From: Brachycybe producta
Lineage: Eukaryota; Arthropoda; Diplopoda; Playtdesmida; Andrognathidae
Direction of reading: 5' to 3'
Length of the DNA: 64,000 bases
NCBI GenBank assembly: GCA_036925085.1
Contig: JAUPFP010000040.1
Location: forward strand, 496,001-560,000
The first letter of the stretch is position 1, and every line of letters starts with the position of its first letter. The notes under the pieces are model-generated. The model worked only from the letters and a program-made list of their open reading frames with translations. It was not told where the DNA came from and searched no databases. Positions 55,991 through 64,000 of the stretch are shown here, piece by piece. The translations under genes were made by a program, and so were the position numbers.

Positions 55991-56974
55991 CGGGGAAAGT
56001 ATCAATATTTATCGTATCGATATTTCTAAAATAGGCCCCTACATCTTTTTAGTTATTCGATATATCTGTTTTCAACGAAGGGGGTCTTCTGTAGTTAAAT
56101 GAAATCAACAATAAAAATAAAGATGGAAAAAATAAACTTACAAAGTCTAATTAAATAATTATTATTGTACAAAAGATGTATTGTATTATTGTTTTTACCG
56201 AATAAATTCTTGAAAATGGCAAAAATGCCAAAACAAGTACCGATTCTTGTATAATTTTTTTAATTTATCAAACACTTTCTTTTCATTTGGTTATTCAGAT
56301 TCTCATGGTTTTTTATTTGTTGTGGAAAAAAATGGCTTCTGGTAAAAAAATCTAGGTTTTGATATCACTATAATTTTAGTATCACTATTAAGATACATCA
56401 TATTAGAAATAATATCGGCTAAAATTTCGATATATCAGTAGGGGAGGGGGAATATCGGCATTGGTCTGTACTATGCTCTTAAAAATTCTGGCAAGTGAAG
56501 CAAGTGATAAAAAGTAAATATAAAAAGTACGTTTTTCGGTACAAGCTTTCATTTCTACTAAGACATTGTTTGTTTTCGGGAACAACGGATCCTACCAGTC
56601 TTGGACAGGTCACTTGGATGACAGGCAGTTAGAAATCAGTCAGAACTTCATTTGGCTCAACCCTTGTTATGACGACGCTCTCTGAAAGCTGTCTGTGAAT
56701 TTTCGAATACTTTCGGAATTGCCGGGGATATTTGAGAGGGACCTCCTTTCGATACTAATTAGCATAATGATTATCATCGTCGTTTTTATTCATCTTTTGT
56801 ACTTATCCCTAGGGACACAAACACTCTGTAATCTGTTTGTTTATCAAATAAACATTTCGTTTATTTGATATTTAGTCTCTTATTTACTTCATTCTTTGAA
56901 CAACATCACAGATATAGACGGGACTTTTTCCACTCTTTTTGTGACGTCATCTGAGCACCATATTTCAACACCCT
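55991..56974. other. Non-coding stretch with family F remnant
   Basis: No gene seen. ACAGGCAGTTAGAAATCAGT at 56621 and GGCTCAACCCTTGTTATGAC following it are the left half of a family F element; no right end follows. Confidence 0.45.
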
Positions 56975-57988
56975 GATCCGTCACACTAGGGAAGTGGGAC
57001 CAGTTCTTCAGCTAATTTATCAGCAGTCTTTGGATCAAGGGGTTGTTCCAAGTATGTGGAAATTAGCAAATGTTACCCCAATATTTAAGTCTGAAGCTGC
57101 AAACTATAGGTCTGTATCTCTAATTTCAGTGGTTTGTAAAAATTTTCAGCATATCATGTACTCTAGCTGCATTAAGTTTCTCAAATCTCACAATCGCATT
57201 TCTGATAACCAACATCGTTTCCTGAGAGGGCACTCTTGTGAGACTCAACTTATCCTGGTAGTGGATGATCTCCAGAAAAGTTTAGACAATGGTAAACAGG
57301 TTGACATGGTGTTTTTTGACTTTTGTAAGGCATTTGACACTGTTTCACATTCAAAACTTCTGGCAAAAGTTGCCGAATATGGGTTGGGGGCAGGTAAGCA
57401 AATGGGTAACTTCTTTTTTAAGTGTCAGGAAACAAAGGGTAGTTGTAAATGGGTCTCACTCAGAGTGGTTGGCAGTTAAATCTGGTGTACCCCAGGGTAG
57501 TGTGCTGGGTCCTCTTTTGTTCCTGATATTTATTAATGACCTCAGCAGCACAGTTGGCAGCAACTGTAGACTATTTGCTGATGATACCCTAATTTACAAA
57601 GAGGTTGATGGTATCCAAGACTGTGAAACATTAGCTCTAGACTTCAAGGCAATTGAGAGATGGTGTAATACATGGCAACTTCAGCTGAATGTGGAGAAGT
57701 ATAGTGTTATGAGGCGAACTCGGGGTAGAAATCCAATATTGTTCAATTTTAGTATGAATGACGCTATTCTTCGGAGTGTCAAGTGTTATAAGTACTTGGG
57801 GGTTACAATGACAGATGACCTTTCTTGGAAAAAACACATTGATCGTGTTACTGGGAAAGCTCTACAAATGCTTCGTTTGAGTCAAAGGACATTGGGCACC
57901 TGCCCAGCACAAGTTAAAACTATTGCCTATCAAGCATTGGTTCGGCCTCATCTTGAGTATTGCTGCAGGGTATGGAATCCTCACTCTG

Positions 57989-58040
<52 letters not shown>

Positions 58041-58330
58041 ATTCAGTTGAAATGGCTCAGCATAAGGCCACTAGGTTTCTTTGTGGCAGGCACAAATTTA
58101 CAGATAGTGTCACTGAGATGCTGTCAGTGCTACAATGGCATAGTTTGGCACATCGCAGGGCTGAGTTAAGTTTGAAATTGTTTGGGAAAATTACACGGGG
58201 TGATTGTCCTAAACCGCAGTGGCTGACCACTCTAAGAAAATTAGGGAGATTTTTGCTAGGACAGATTTATATTATTGGTCTTTTTTCCTAGAGTTATAAG
58301 ACAATGGAACTCTCTTCTAAAACCCGACAC
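56975..58330 (+). pseudogene. CR1/L2/jockey-type reverse transcriptase, frameshifted fragment
   Basis: The first frame (56994-57479) has ANVTPIFK, the NYR-SL block (NYRSVSLISVVCK), HRFLRGHSCETQL and motif A as FFDFCKAFDTVSHSKLL. The second (57289-58050) continues with motif B GVPQGSVLGPLLFLIFIND, motif C LFADDT, LQLNVEKYSVM and YKYLGVTM. The switch between frames falls near 57380-57400. A (CA)n tract at 57991-58036 then interrupts coding. Beyond it the C-terminal part continues (QHKATRFLCGRHKFTDSV, LQWHSLAHRRAELSLKLFGK). The endonuclease domain is missing, so it is 5'-truncated. The polymerase aspartates survive, but the frameshift and tract make it inactive. Clade assignment among CR1, L2 and jockey relatives is uncertain. 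Confidence 0.9.
57991..58036 (+). repeat. (CA)n microsatellite inside the RT fragment
   Basis: About 22 CA units lie between the codons for WNPHSV and VEMAQHKATRF. It is presumably an expansion of a short CA run in the coding sequence. Confidence 0.9.
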
Positions 58331-58905
58331 AGAATGCATATAGAATTAGATGAACACTATTTTAATTAATGAACAAACATTTTAAAGGGATGAACAGAGA
58401 GAAATAAAAAAATGAACATACTTTAAAGGAATGAACATGGGTTTAAGGGGGATGAACATGGTTTTAGGGGGATGAACATGGTTTTAGGGGGATGAACATG
58501 GTTTTATAGGGGATGAACATGGTTTTATAGGGGATGAACATGGTTTTATAGGGGATGAACATGGTTTTAGAGGGGTTAGGTTAGGTTAGGTTTGGTTTGG
58601 TTACGTTAGGTTTGGTTACCTAAACAAACCTAACCAAATCCCCTCTAAAACCATGTTCATCCACCCTAAAACCATGTTCATCCCCCCTAAAACCATGTTC
58701 ATTCTTCCTAAAACCATGTTCATTCTTCCTAAAACCATGTTCATTCCCCCTAAAACCATGATCATCCTCCCTAAAACCATGTTCAATCCCTTTAAAGAAT
58801 GTTCATCCTTTTATTTCTCTGTTCATCCTTTTAAAATGTGTGTTCATCCATGATATAATGTTCATCTTATTCTATATGCATTCTGTGTCTGGTTTTAGAG
58901 TTACC
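58316..58905. repeat. Giant palindrome made of 21-bp repeats
   Basis: Left arm: CTAAAACCCGACACAGAATG, then units of GATGAACATGGTTTTAGGGG (58435-58575). Right arm: the inverted units CCTAAAACCATGTTCATCC (58640-58790), ending CATTCTGTGTCTGGTTTTAG. The outer ATTTCTCTGTTCATCC and GATGAACAGAGAGAAAT also pair. The centre (58570-58640) holds three TTAGG units, then TTTGGTT words and their inverse. It begins right at the end of the RT fragment. Confidence 0.88.
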
Positions 58906-60127
58906 CCAATGTTCATCCCATTCATTCGTTCATCTTTTTATCCTGACCCGAAATAAACGTTTGTAAAAATAACAGCATTTTCCAGTGTTGAGACAAATTA
59001 CTTTTAAAAAGTAATGAAATTACAATTACTAATTTACACGAATAAACAAAATAAGCTTTAATTCCAATAACCACTTCAACAGGGCAGAGACTCCAAAAAT
59101 ATTCATATGTGGCATATACTTGAGTTTGGCGGCAAAATGGAACTTCCAATTTTCATGATAATTTTTGGAGGAAGGAGAGACTGAGAGAGAAAGATGGGAC
59201 TCTATATAGAATATGAGTATGAATTATGATAAGGGAGCCTCCTCCGTCTTTTTTTTTTTCTTCAAAAAAAAAGGAGGTGGAGTAGTGAGCGACACGGGGG
59301 CGTAACGTCATCCCCCGCTGTGCCTTTTAAATGCGCATGCGTACCCCGCAATGATGGATTGCAATTTTTTTTTGTTCTCTTTTCGGGTTTTGTTTAAAAA
59401 TGATGCATCTTTATGAGTCTGACTTTTTCTCTCTCTCTCTCTCTCTCTTTTCCCGGGTTCCCTTCCCCCCCCCCCCCCACTTCTCTCCATCATATAAAAA
59501 TCTTCCAAAAAAAAAAACACCCAAGTCCTTGAAATTTTCAAGTGTTTGTATTCTGCTTGATGCCAACTTTTTTTTATTATCATTTTTCAAGTAGTTTTTC
59601 ATTGCTTTTAAAGTCTGAACTTGTGAACATTGAGAGAAAAATGTTCATTTGAATGCAAAAGTCTCTTAAAAGAGAGAGAGAGAGAGACATATGGGACACA
59701 TAAGGACCTAGGTGAGGTTCTACTCCGCCCCGTCGCCAAAGGCGGGCTAGTTTGCCAAAAAAATAATGGGGAGAAGTTAGAAGTAAAAGCTATTTGGGAC
59801 GTCCCAGTAGCAGAAAAACCTCATCATGACCAAAAAAATAAAGGTTCGAGTGGTGCATTTTGTAAGATGTTTTTGCACCCTTTGTACCTTTTTTTATTTA
59901 AAAAAAAATGTCAAATGTTTGTTTAAATACAAAGATTTTACCCAGGTTGAAGTGGTTTGTTTAAAAGTGGGCGTTTATACTGGTTCTAACTTTCAGGAGA
60001 AAAAAAAAGGTTGGAAGGGAGGAGGGTCATTTTATAGTCAACTTTAGAAGAGGACCCCCATACTCAACATGTGGCTCGCAAACTTGGCTTGGAGAGCCAC
60101 ATAATCGACTTCATTTTTGAATGTTTG
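58906..60127. other. Non-coding stretch with simple repeats
   Basis: No gene supported. (CT)n at 59430-59450, C run at 59466-59480, (GA)n at 59672-59688. The 98-codon frame at 59630-59926 has no recognised domain. Confidence 0.4.
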
Positions 60128-60311
60128 TTTTATAGAAAAATATACTTGTATAAATGCAAGGTAGATGGCGCCTGCAACCTCCATAGGGTGGCCAACTACA
60201 CTCGTCGCCAATTAGTTGAAATCGAATGCACCCTTTTAGCTCTAAAAGCGTCCAAAACAACCTTAATTATCAAAGCACGTGGACAAACTTATACCCAGAA
60301 CATAATATAAG

Positions 60312-60363
<52 letters not shown>

Positions 60364-60528
60364 ACGTGTGTAGAAATAGCGATGACGCAATTAAAAGTTT
60401 GCCACGTGACAAAAAAAGGAATGCGAGTCAAGAGTTGAAGAGTGTCTGCAGTACATTTCTATGAGAGGAGGGCTAGTTGCGGCATCTAACGCTACATGCA
60501 CAAAATAAATGATCTACTTGCATTCTTA
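60128..60528 (+). mobile_element. Family H element, copy 3, with expanded (GA)n
   Basis: TACTTGTATAAATGCAAGGT-AGATGGCGCC at the left; TTGCGGCATCTAACGCTACA and GCATTCTTA at the right. The GA tract before GCACGTG spans about 60313-60362, much longer than in copies 1 and 2. Confidence 0.85.
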
Positions 60529-60597
60529 ATACTTTTGGTCCAAATTCTGTTCATTTTCTTATTTTTTGCTTGATATAATAAAATATATCCTATATAT

Positions 60598-60667
60598 ACT
60601 TCACAATTGGCTTTTGGGCCACAGATTGAGAAACATTCGCATTATATTGCATAAAAACCCGAGCCCT
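60598..60667. mobile_element. Family I right-end fragment
   Basis: CTTCACAATTGGCTTTTGGG, CCACAGATTGAGAAACATTC and TGCATAAAAACCCGAGCCCT are the right arm of family I. No left arm found. Confidence 0.75.
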
Positions 60668-61005
60668 GATTATTATAAACAAATTTAACAACGCAAACTC
60701 TTGACGATCTAACAAAGAGAATATCGGTGAGCTGTTTGCCATGCGAACGCGAACACGCTAATGTTTTTGGTGTAGACGTTATGCTAGCGCGCAGCTCTCG
60801 AACAGTTTTCAGTGGCGTAGCTATAGGTATGGTTGCACCCCCTGCTGCTTAAAACATTGCGCCCCTTTTGCGCCCTAAAAATTTCCTGCGCCTCCCCAAA
60901 GTCGCGGGGGCTGTGGGTCCCCAGCTACGCTAATGTTGTCGGTTCTTGAGCGGTTTCCGAACATCTAATTTTAGTCTGTTCTTTTGTTTAAAAAAAGTGT
61001 TTATG
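60668..61005. repeat. GAACGCGAAC-rich sequence hosting a family Q insertion
   Basis: GCGAACGCGAACACGC (60742), GCAGCTCTCGAACAG (60791) and GGTTCTTGAGCGG (60940) resemble words at 245-330 and 530-560, suggesting a shared dispersed repeat. The family Q copy lies inside it. Confidence 0.45.
60810..60935. mobile_element. Family Q MITE, copy 2
   Basis: CAGTGGCGTAGCTATAGGTA at the left and CCCCAGCTACGCTAATG at the right are imperfect inverted ends. Interior CCCTGCTGCTTAAAACATTG and CCTGCGCC match copy 1. Flanking octamers do not match, so no duplication is claimed. Confidence 0.8.
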
Positions 61006-61878
61006 CTGCTGGAAGCAAGTATAGCCTCCAAGAAATGCTTGTTATCGGTGCTACAAAGGTGTCCTTCTCAAAGAAGAGACACCCCTCTGTAAAAAGTGCG
61101 GACAAAAATTCAAAATGCGGCTCTTTAGCTATAAAAGATTGAGTAAAAATATGGGGACCCCCCCCCCCTTTTACAAGAATCCCTATTACACATAATACAT
61201 GTTGCGGTTTTTAGGAACCAAAAATGATTAATTTTTCTCGCCTGTCCAACTGTGTGGCGTGGCGGCAACCTTCAATGTTCTACTCTTTACACCTCTTGAA
61301 ACTGAAGTAGAAGGGTCTTCTCTTACACACACACACACCTTATTTATTCGTATAGAAAATATATAGGAATGAAAAAATGCATTTGGAAGCCTTGTTTCCA
61401 TTTACAACTTTTCGATTATTCTCTTTTTTTTATTTGTTTCGTCCCTTCAACTTTGTCCATTCAAAGTTGTACGATTCTTAAAAGAAAATGAGGTAGCTTT
61501 GTAACAATCAGCTAGAAAGAGAGTTTTCTATTGAACATACAACAAAAAAGCTGTGAAAGCAGTCAGTGCTTTTTCGGCACTTAAAATAAGAAAAAAAAGA
61601 GGGGGGGGAGAGGAGAGACCTTAAAGGACACGTTATTTTTATTGTGTTCTGTCAGTTGATACTTGAATGTTACAAAGGCAAAGCACAAGTTGAACAAGGG
61701 GTAGCTTGTTGGAAAATTTGAAAGCTTTTGACAGTGCAAATTGTGATATGTTTGTGTGTTCCGCAAAACCTGACTAATGCTATAAGTCCACGGGCGCCCG
61801 TACATAAGGGGCTCGGGCAGAACCGTGTTCAAGAAATTTTACATGAGTAGGCTAGGTGTTATTTTGCTGGGACGATAC
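61006..61878. other. Non-coding stretch
   Basis: No gene seen. C run at 61150-61160 and (CA)n at 61324-61338. GAAGCCTTGTTTCCATTTAC at 61387 is a single family C-like end. Confidence 0.4.
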
Positions 61879-62122
61879 TAAAGGTGCATACGCACTAGAC
61901 CAACAAACGGTACCGAACGCATTTGCTGGCATTGGCCACGGTTCGCTCACCACGTGGTACATTAATTGGTGTTTGTTGGAAGAGACCTTCCGTAATGTTT
62001 ACGGGGCTGAGAGTTGGCTTCCAATCTCCCTCCATTTATTATTTGCCAACTAGGCCAACAATCAACCGAAAGCATTGGCTACCGTTCATTGACCGTGGTT
62101 GGTCTAGTGTGTACGCATCTTA
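61879..62122. mobile_element. MITE with TAAAGGTGCATACGCACTAG ends
   Basis: Left TAAAGGTGCATACGCACTAG-ACCAAC, right GTTGGTCTAGTGTGTACGCA-TCTTA, about 25-bp inverted ends with three or so mismatches. The interior has further symmetry (CATTGGCCACGG, GAACGGTAGCC-type words). 244 bp, no copy elsewhere in the window. Confidence 0.85.
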
Positions 62123-62245
62123 GTGTAAATGATTTTAGGGCAAATGTCTCTAGGGTGAATCGTTTTAGGGGAATTGCCACTTTAGGGTAAATGGTTTTAT
62201 TTGCAATTATCATTAGGGCAAGTGTCTATAGGGCAAATATCTATA
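62123..62245 (+). repeat. Short degenerate tandem repeat of TAGGGCAAATG words
   Basis: TTTTAGGGCAAATGTCTCTA, TAGGGTGAATCGTTTTAGGG, AGGGTAAATGG and TAGGGCAAGTGTCTATAGGG succeed one another at about 20-25 bp. Confidence 0.6.
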
Positions 62246-62476
62246 ACCTGTAGCCAATTACAGATGTGGAATGCAGCACAAAAAAGAATTTAGGCCTGCA
62301 AATGTAGCAGTGGAGATGAAAACACAGCTAATTTATACAGGCAGTGGGGAACAGCCAAAAAATTTGTTAGCCCCGCCCTTTTATGAGCATCAGACCTAAA
62401 ACGAACAGAATCAAACGCATAAACTGCTATAAACTTCTCTAATTTGTGTAAAAGTATATTTGCATCTTAAATTTTT
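62246..62476. other. Stretch with a family F remnant
   Basis: ACAGGCAGTGGGGAACAGCC (62337) and TTAGCCCCGCCCTTTTATGA (62369) form the left half of a family F relative. Nothing else recognised. Confidence 0.45.
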
Positions 62477-62980
62477 GTGTCCATTTTAAGGCCATTTTGT
62501 GTCCATTTTCGCCGCCATTTTGTGTTAATTTCCCCGCTTTTGGGGGTCCATTTTCACCGCCATTTTGTGTTCATTTTTGCAACCATTTTGTATTCATTTT
62601 CGCCGCCATTTTGTGTCTATTTTTGCCGCCATTTTGTGTCTATTTTTGCCGTCATTTTGTGTCCATTTTTGCAGGCAATTTGTGTCCATTTTCGTCGCCA
62701 TTTTGTTTCCATTTTTGCCGCCATTTATGACCATTTTCGCCGCCATTTTGTATTCATTTTTGCCACCATTTGTGTTCATTTTCACAGCCATTTTGTGTTT
62801 ATTTTTGCTGGTATTTGGTTCCTTTTTCGCCGCCATTTTGTGTCCATTTTCGTTGAAATTTTGTGTTCATTTTTGCCGCCATTTTGTGTTCATTTTCGCC
62901 GCCATTTTGTGTCTATTTCTGCTGCCAATCTGTATTTTACCACCATTTTGCATCCACTTTCACCACCATTTTGTTTTTTC
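62477..62980 (+). repeat. 24-bp minisatellite with GCCGCCATTTTG words
   Basis: About 20 units of GCCGCCATTTTGTGTC-CATTTTTC type. At least seven units hold the exact word GCCGCCATTTTG. Variants include GTCGCC, GCCACC and GCAGGC forms. Because the unit is eight codons, all plus frames stay open, giving the 289- and 255-codon FRRHFV-type frames, which are not genes. Confidence 0.92.
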
Positions 62981-64000
62981 CATCAACCTTCACTCTTCAC
63001 CCTTCACCCTTCACCTTTTACCTTTTTCTTTCACCCTTCACCCTTTTCCTTCACTCTTCACCCTTCACCCTTTTCCTTCACCTTTCACCCTTTTCCTTCA
63101 CCTTTCACCCTTTTCCTTCACCCTTCACTTTTCACCCTTCGCTTTTTGCCCTTCGCTCTTCGCCTTTCGCTCTTCGCTTTTTGCTCTTCGCCCTTCACTC
63201 TTCGATCTTCGCTCTTCGCCGTTCGCTTTTCGCCTTTCGCTCTTTGCCCTTCGCCCTTGGCCTTTCGCCCTTGGCCCTTCGGCCTTTCGCCCTTCGGCCT
63301 TTCACCCTTCGCCCTTGATTTTTTGCCCTTGACCTTTCGTTCTTGACCTTTCGTCCTTGACCTTTCGTCTTTGACCTTTCGTCCTTGACCGTTCGTCCTT
63401 GACCGTTCGTCCTTCACCTTTCTTTTCTCGCCCTTCGCCTTTCCTTTCTCGCCCTTCGCCTTTCCTTTCTCGCCCTTCGCCTTTCCTTTCTCACCCTTCA
63501 CCTTTTTTTTCTCGCCCTTCACCTTTTTTTTCTCGCCCTTCACCTTTTTTTTCTCGCCCTTTACCTTTTTTTTCTCGCCCTTCACCTTTCCTTTCTCGCC
63601 CTTCACCTTTCCTTTCTCGCCCTTCGCCTTTCCTTTCTCGCCCTTCGCCTTTCCTTTCTCGCCCTTCGCCTTTCCTTTCTCGCCCGTCGCCTTTCCTTTC
63701 TCGCCCTTCACCTTTCCTTTCTCGCCCGTCGCCTTCCCTTTCTTGCCCTTCACCGTCCCTTTATCGCCCTTCACCGTCCCTTTATCGCCCTTCACCGTCC
63801 CTTTATCGCCCTTCACCGTCCCTTTATCGCCCTTCACCGTCCCTTTATCGCCCTTCACCGTCCCTTTATCGCCCTTCACCGTCCCTTTATCGCCCTTCAC
63901 CGTCCCTTTATCGCCCTTCACCGTCCCTTTCTCGCCCTTCACCGTCCCTTTATCGCCCTTCACCGTCCCTTTCTCGCCCTTCACCTTTCCTTTCTCGCCC
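62981..64000 (+). repeat. Heptamer-derived satellite evolving into a 21-bp repeat
   Basis: From 62990 to 63340 the basic unit is a 7-mer close to CCTTCRC (CCTTCACCCTTCACC, then CCTTCGC, GCTCTTC forms). From about 63400 units of 21 bp appear (CGCCCTTCACCTTTCCTTTCT); from 63745 they are very uniform (CGCCCTTCACCGTCCCTTTAT). The array runs off the window end. The 288-codon minus frame is a KGDKGTV/KGEKGKA heptapeptide product of the 21-bp period. Confidence 0.92.

Noticed and set aside
58570-58616. TTAGG telomere repeat (interstitial telomere)
   Set aside because: Only three consecutive TTAGG units, followed by TTTGGTT variants; best explained as the centre of the 21-bp palindrome.
60810-60935. 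8-bp target duplication for family Q copy 2
   Set aside because: Flanking octamers ACAGTTTT-side and TTGTCGGT-side do not match; ends may be eroded.
62477-63984. Frames of 250-290 codons on both strands
   Set aside because: By-products of 24-bp and 21-bp periods; peptide repeats simply mirror the DNA unit.

Overview
The window looks like intergenic, repeat-dense nuclear DNA of an animal. Nothing in it supports a bacterial, organellar or viral genome, and I could support no host protein-coding exon, tRNA or rRNA gene. Three decayed retrotransposon coding fragments are present: the C-terminal end of an RTE-type non-LTR element (17264-17753), a Gypsy-type aspartic protease fragment (38853-39308) and a CR1/L2/jockey-type reverse transcriptase with a frameshift (56975-58330). 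The organism is probably an invertebrate, perhaps marine. That is an inference from base composition, very long dinucleotide tracts, abundant foldback MITEs and a strongly over-represented TAGGCCTA octamer. I cannot name the species.

Most of the window is a patchwork of short non-autonomous DNA transposons, grouped here by shared termini. Family A: about 580 bp, termini TTAAGGTGGCTGAATAG, five copies. Family B: foldback elements around a core TTTTAGAAACTAGAAGGGTA plus TTTCAAAATAAACTTTTTAT, 13 or more loci. Family C: ends in CCTTGTTTCCA. Family D: hAT-like, TAGAGGTGGGACGAAT. Family E: about 305 bp, TACCTTGTACACA, four copies. Family F: ACAGGCAATTAGAAA with 9-bp target duplications, MULE-like. 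Family G: Helitron-like 3' ends with hairpin CCCGTCATTTATGACGGG and terminal CTAG, four copies. Family H: ends carry TAGATGGCGCC. Family I: hAT-like, TAGGGCTCGGATTTTTAT. Family Q: CAGTGGCGTAGCTA. Several single elements have clean inverted termini. Target-site duplications can be read directly for seven insertions.

Layout. 1-4370: foldback and hairpin elements and a 27-bp minisatellite. 4371-8865: families A, D, G, C and B, including a local duplication whose second copy preserves the empty site of a Helitron-like insertion. 9142-11175: compound GA/GGAT repeats, then a 155-bp satellite. 12760-22510: families B, E, F, H and C and the RTE fragment. 23446-27297: two TIR elements whose interiors have become minisatellites, with a region of repeated ATGGC motifs between them. 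27803-36720: families F, I, G, R, A and B and cruciform-forming palindromes. 37018-40585: two Helitron-like copies, the protease fragment and a heptamer array. 41740-56690: AT repeats, families A, I, Q, H, B, a nested hAT in family C, a pogo-like MITE and a hAT with a perfect 8-bp duplication. 56975-62400: the CR1-like fragment, a large palindrome of 21-bp repeats and more MITEs. 62477-64000: a 24-bp minisatellite carrying GCCGCCATTTTG, then a 7/21-bp satellite that runs off the window.

The parts do not form an operon or pathway. What the window does show is how elements build on each other: nested insertions, unrelated termini around one palindromic core, and conversion of transposon interiors to tandem arrays. 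I found no convincing new molecular system.
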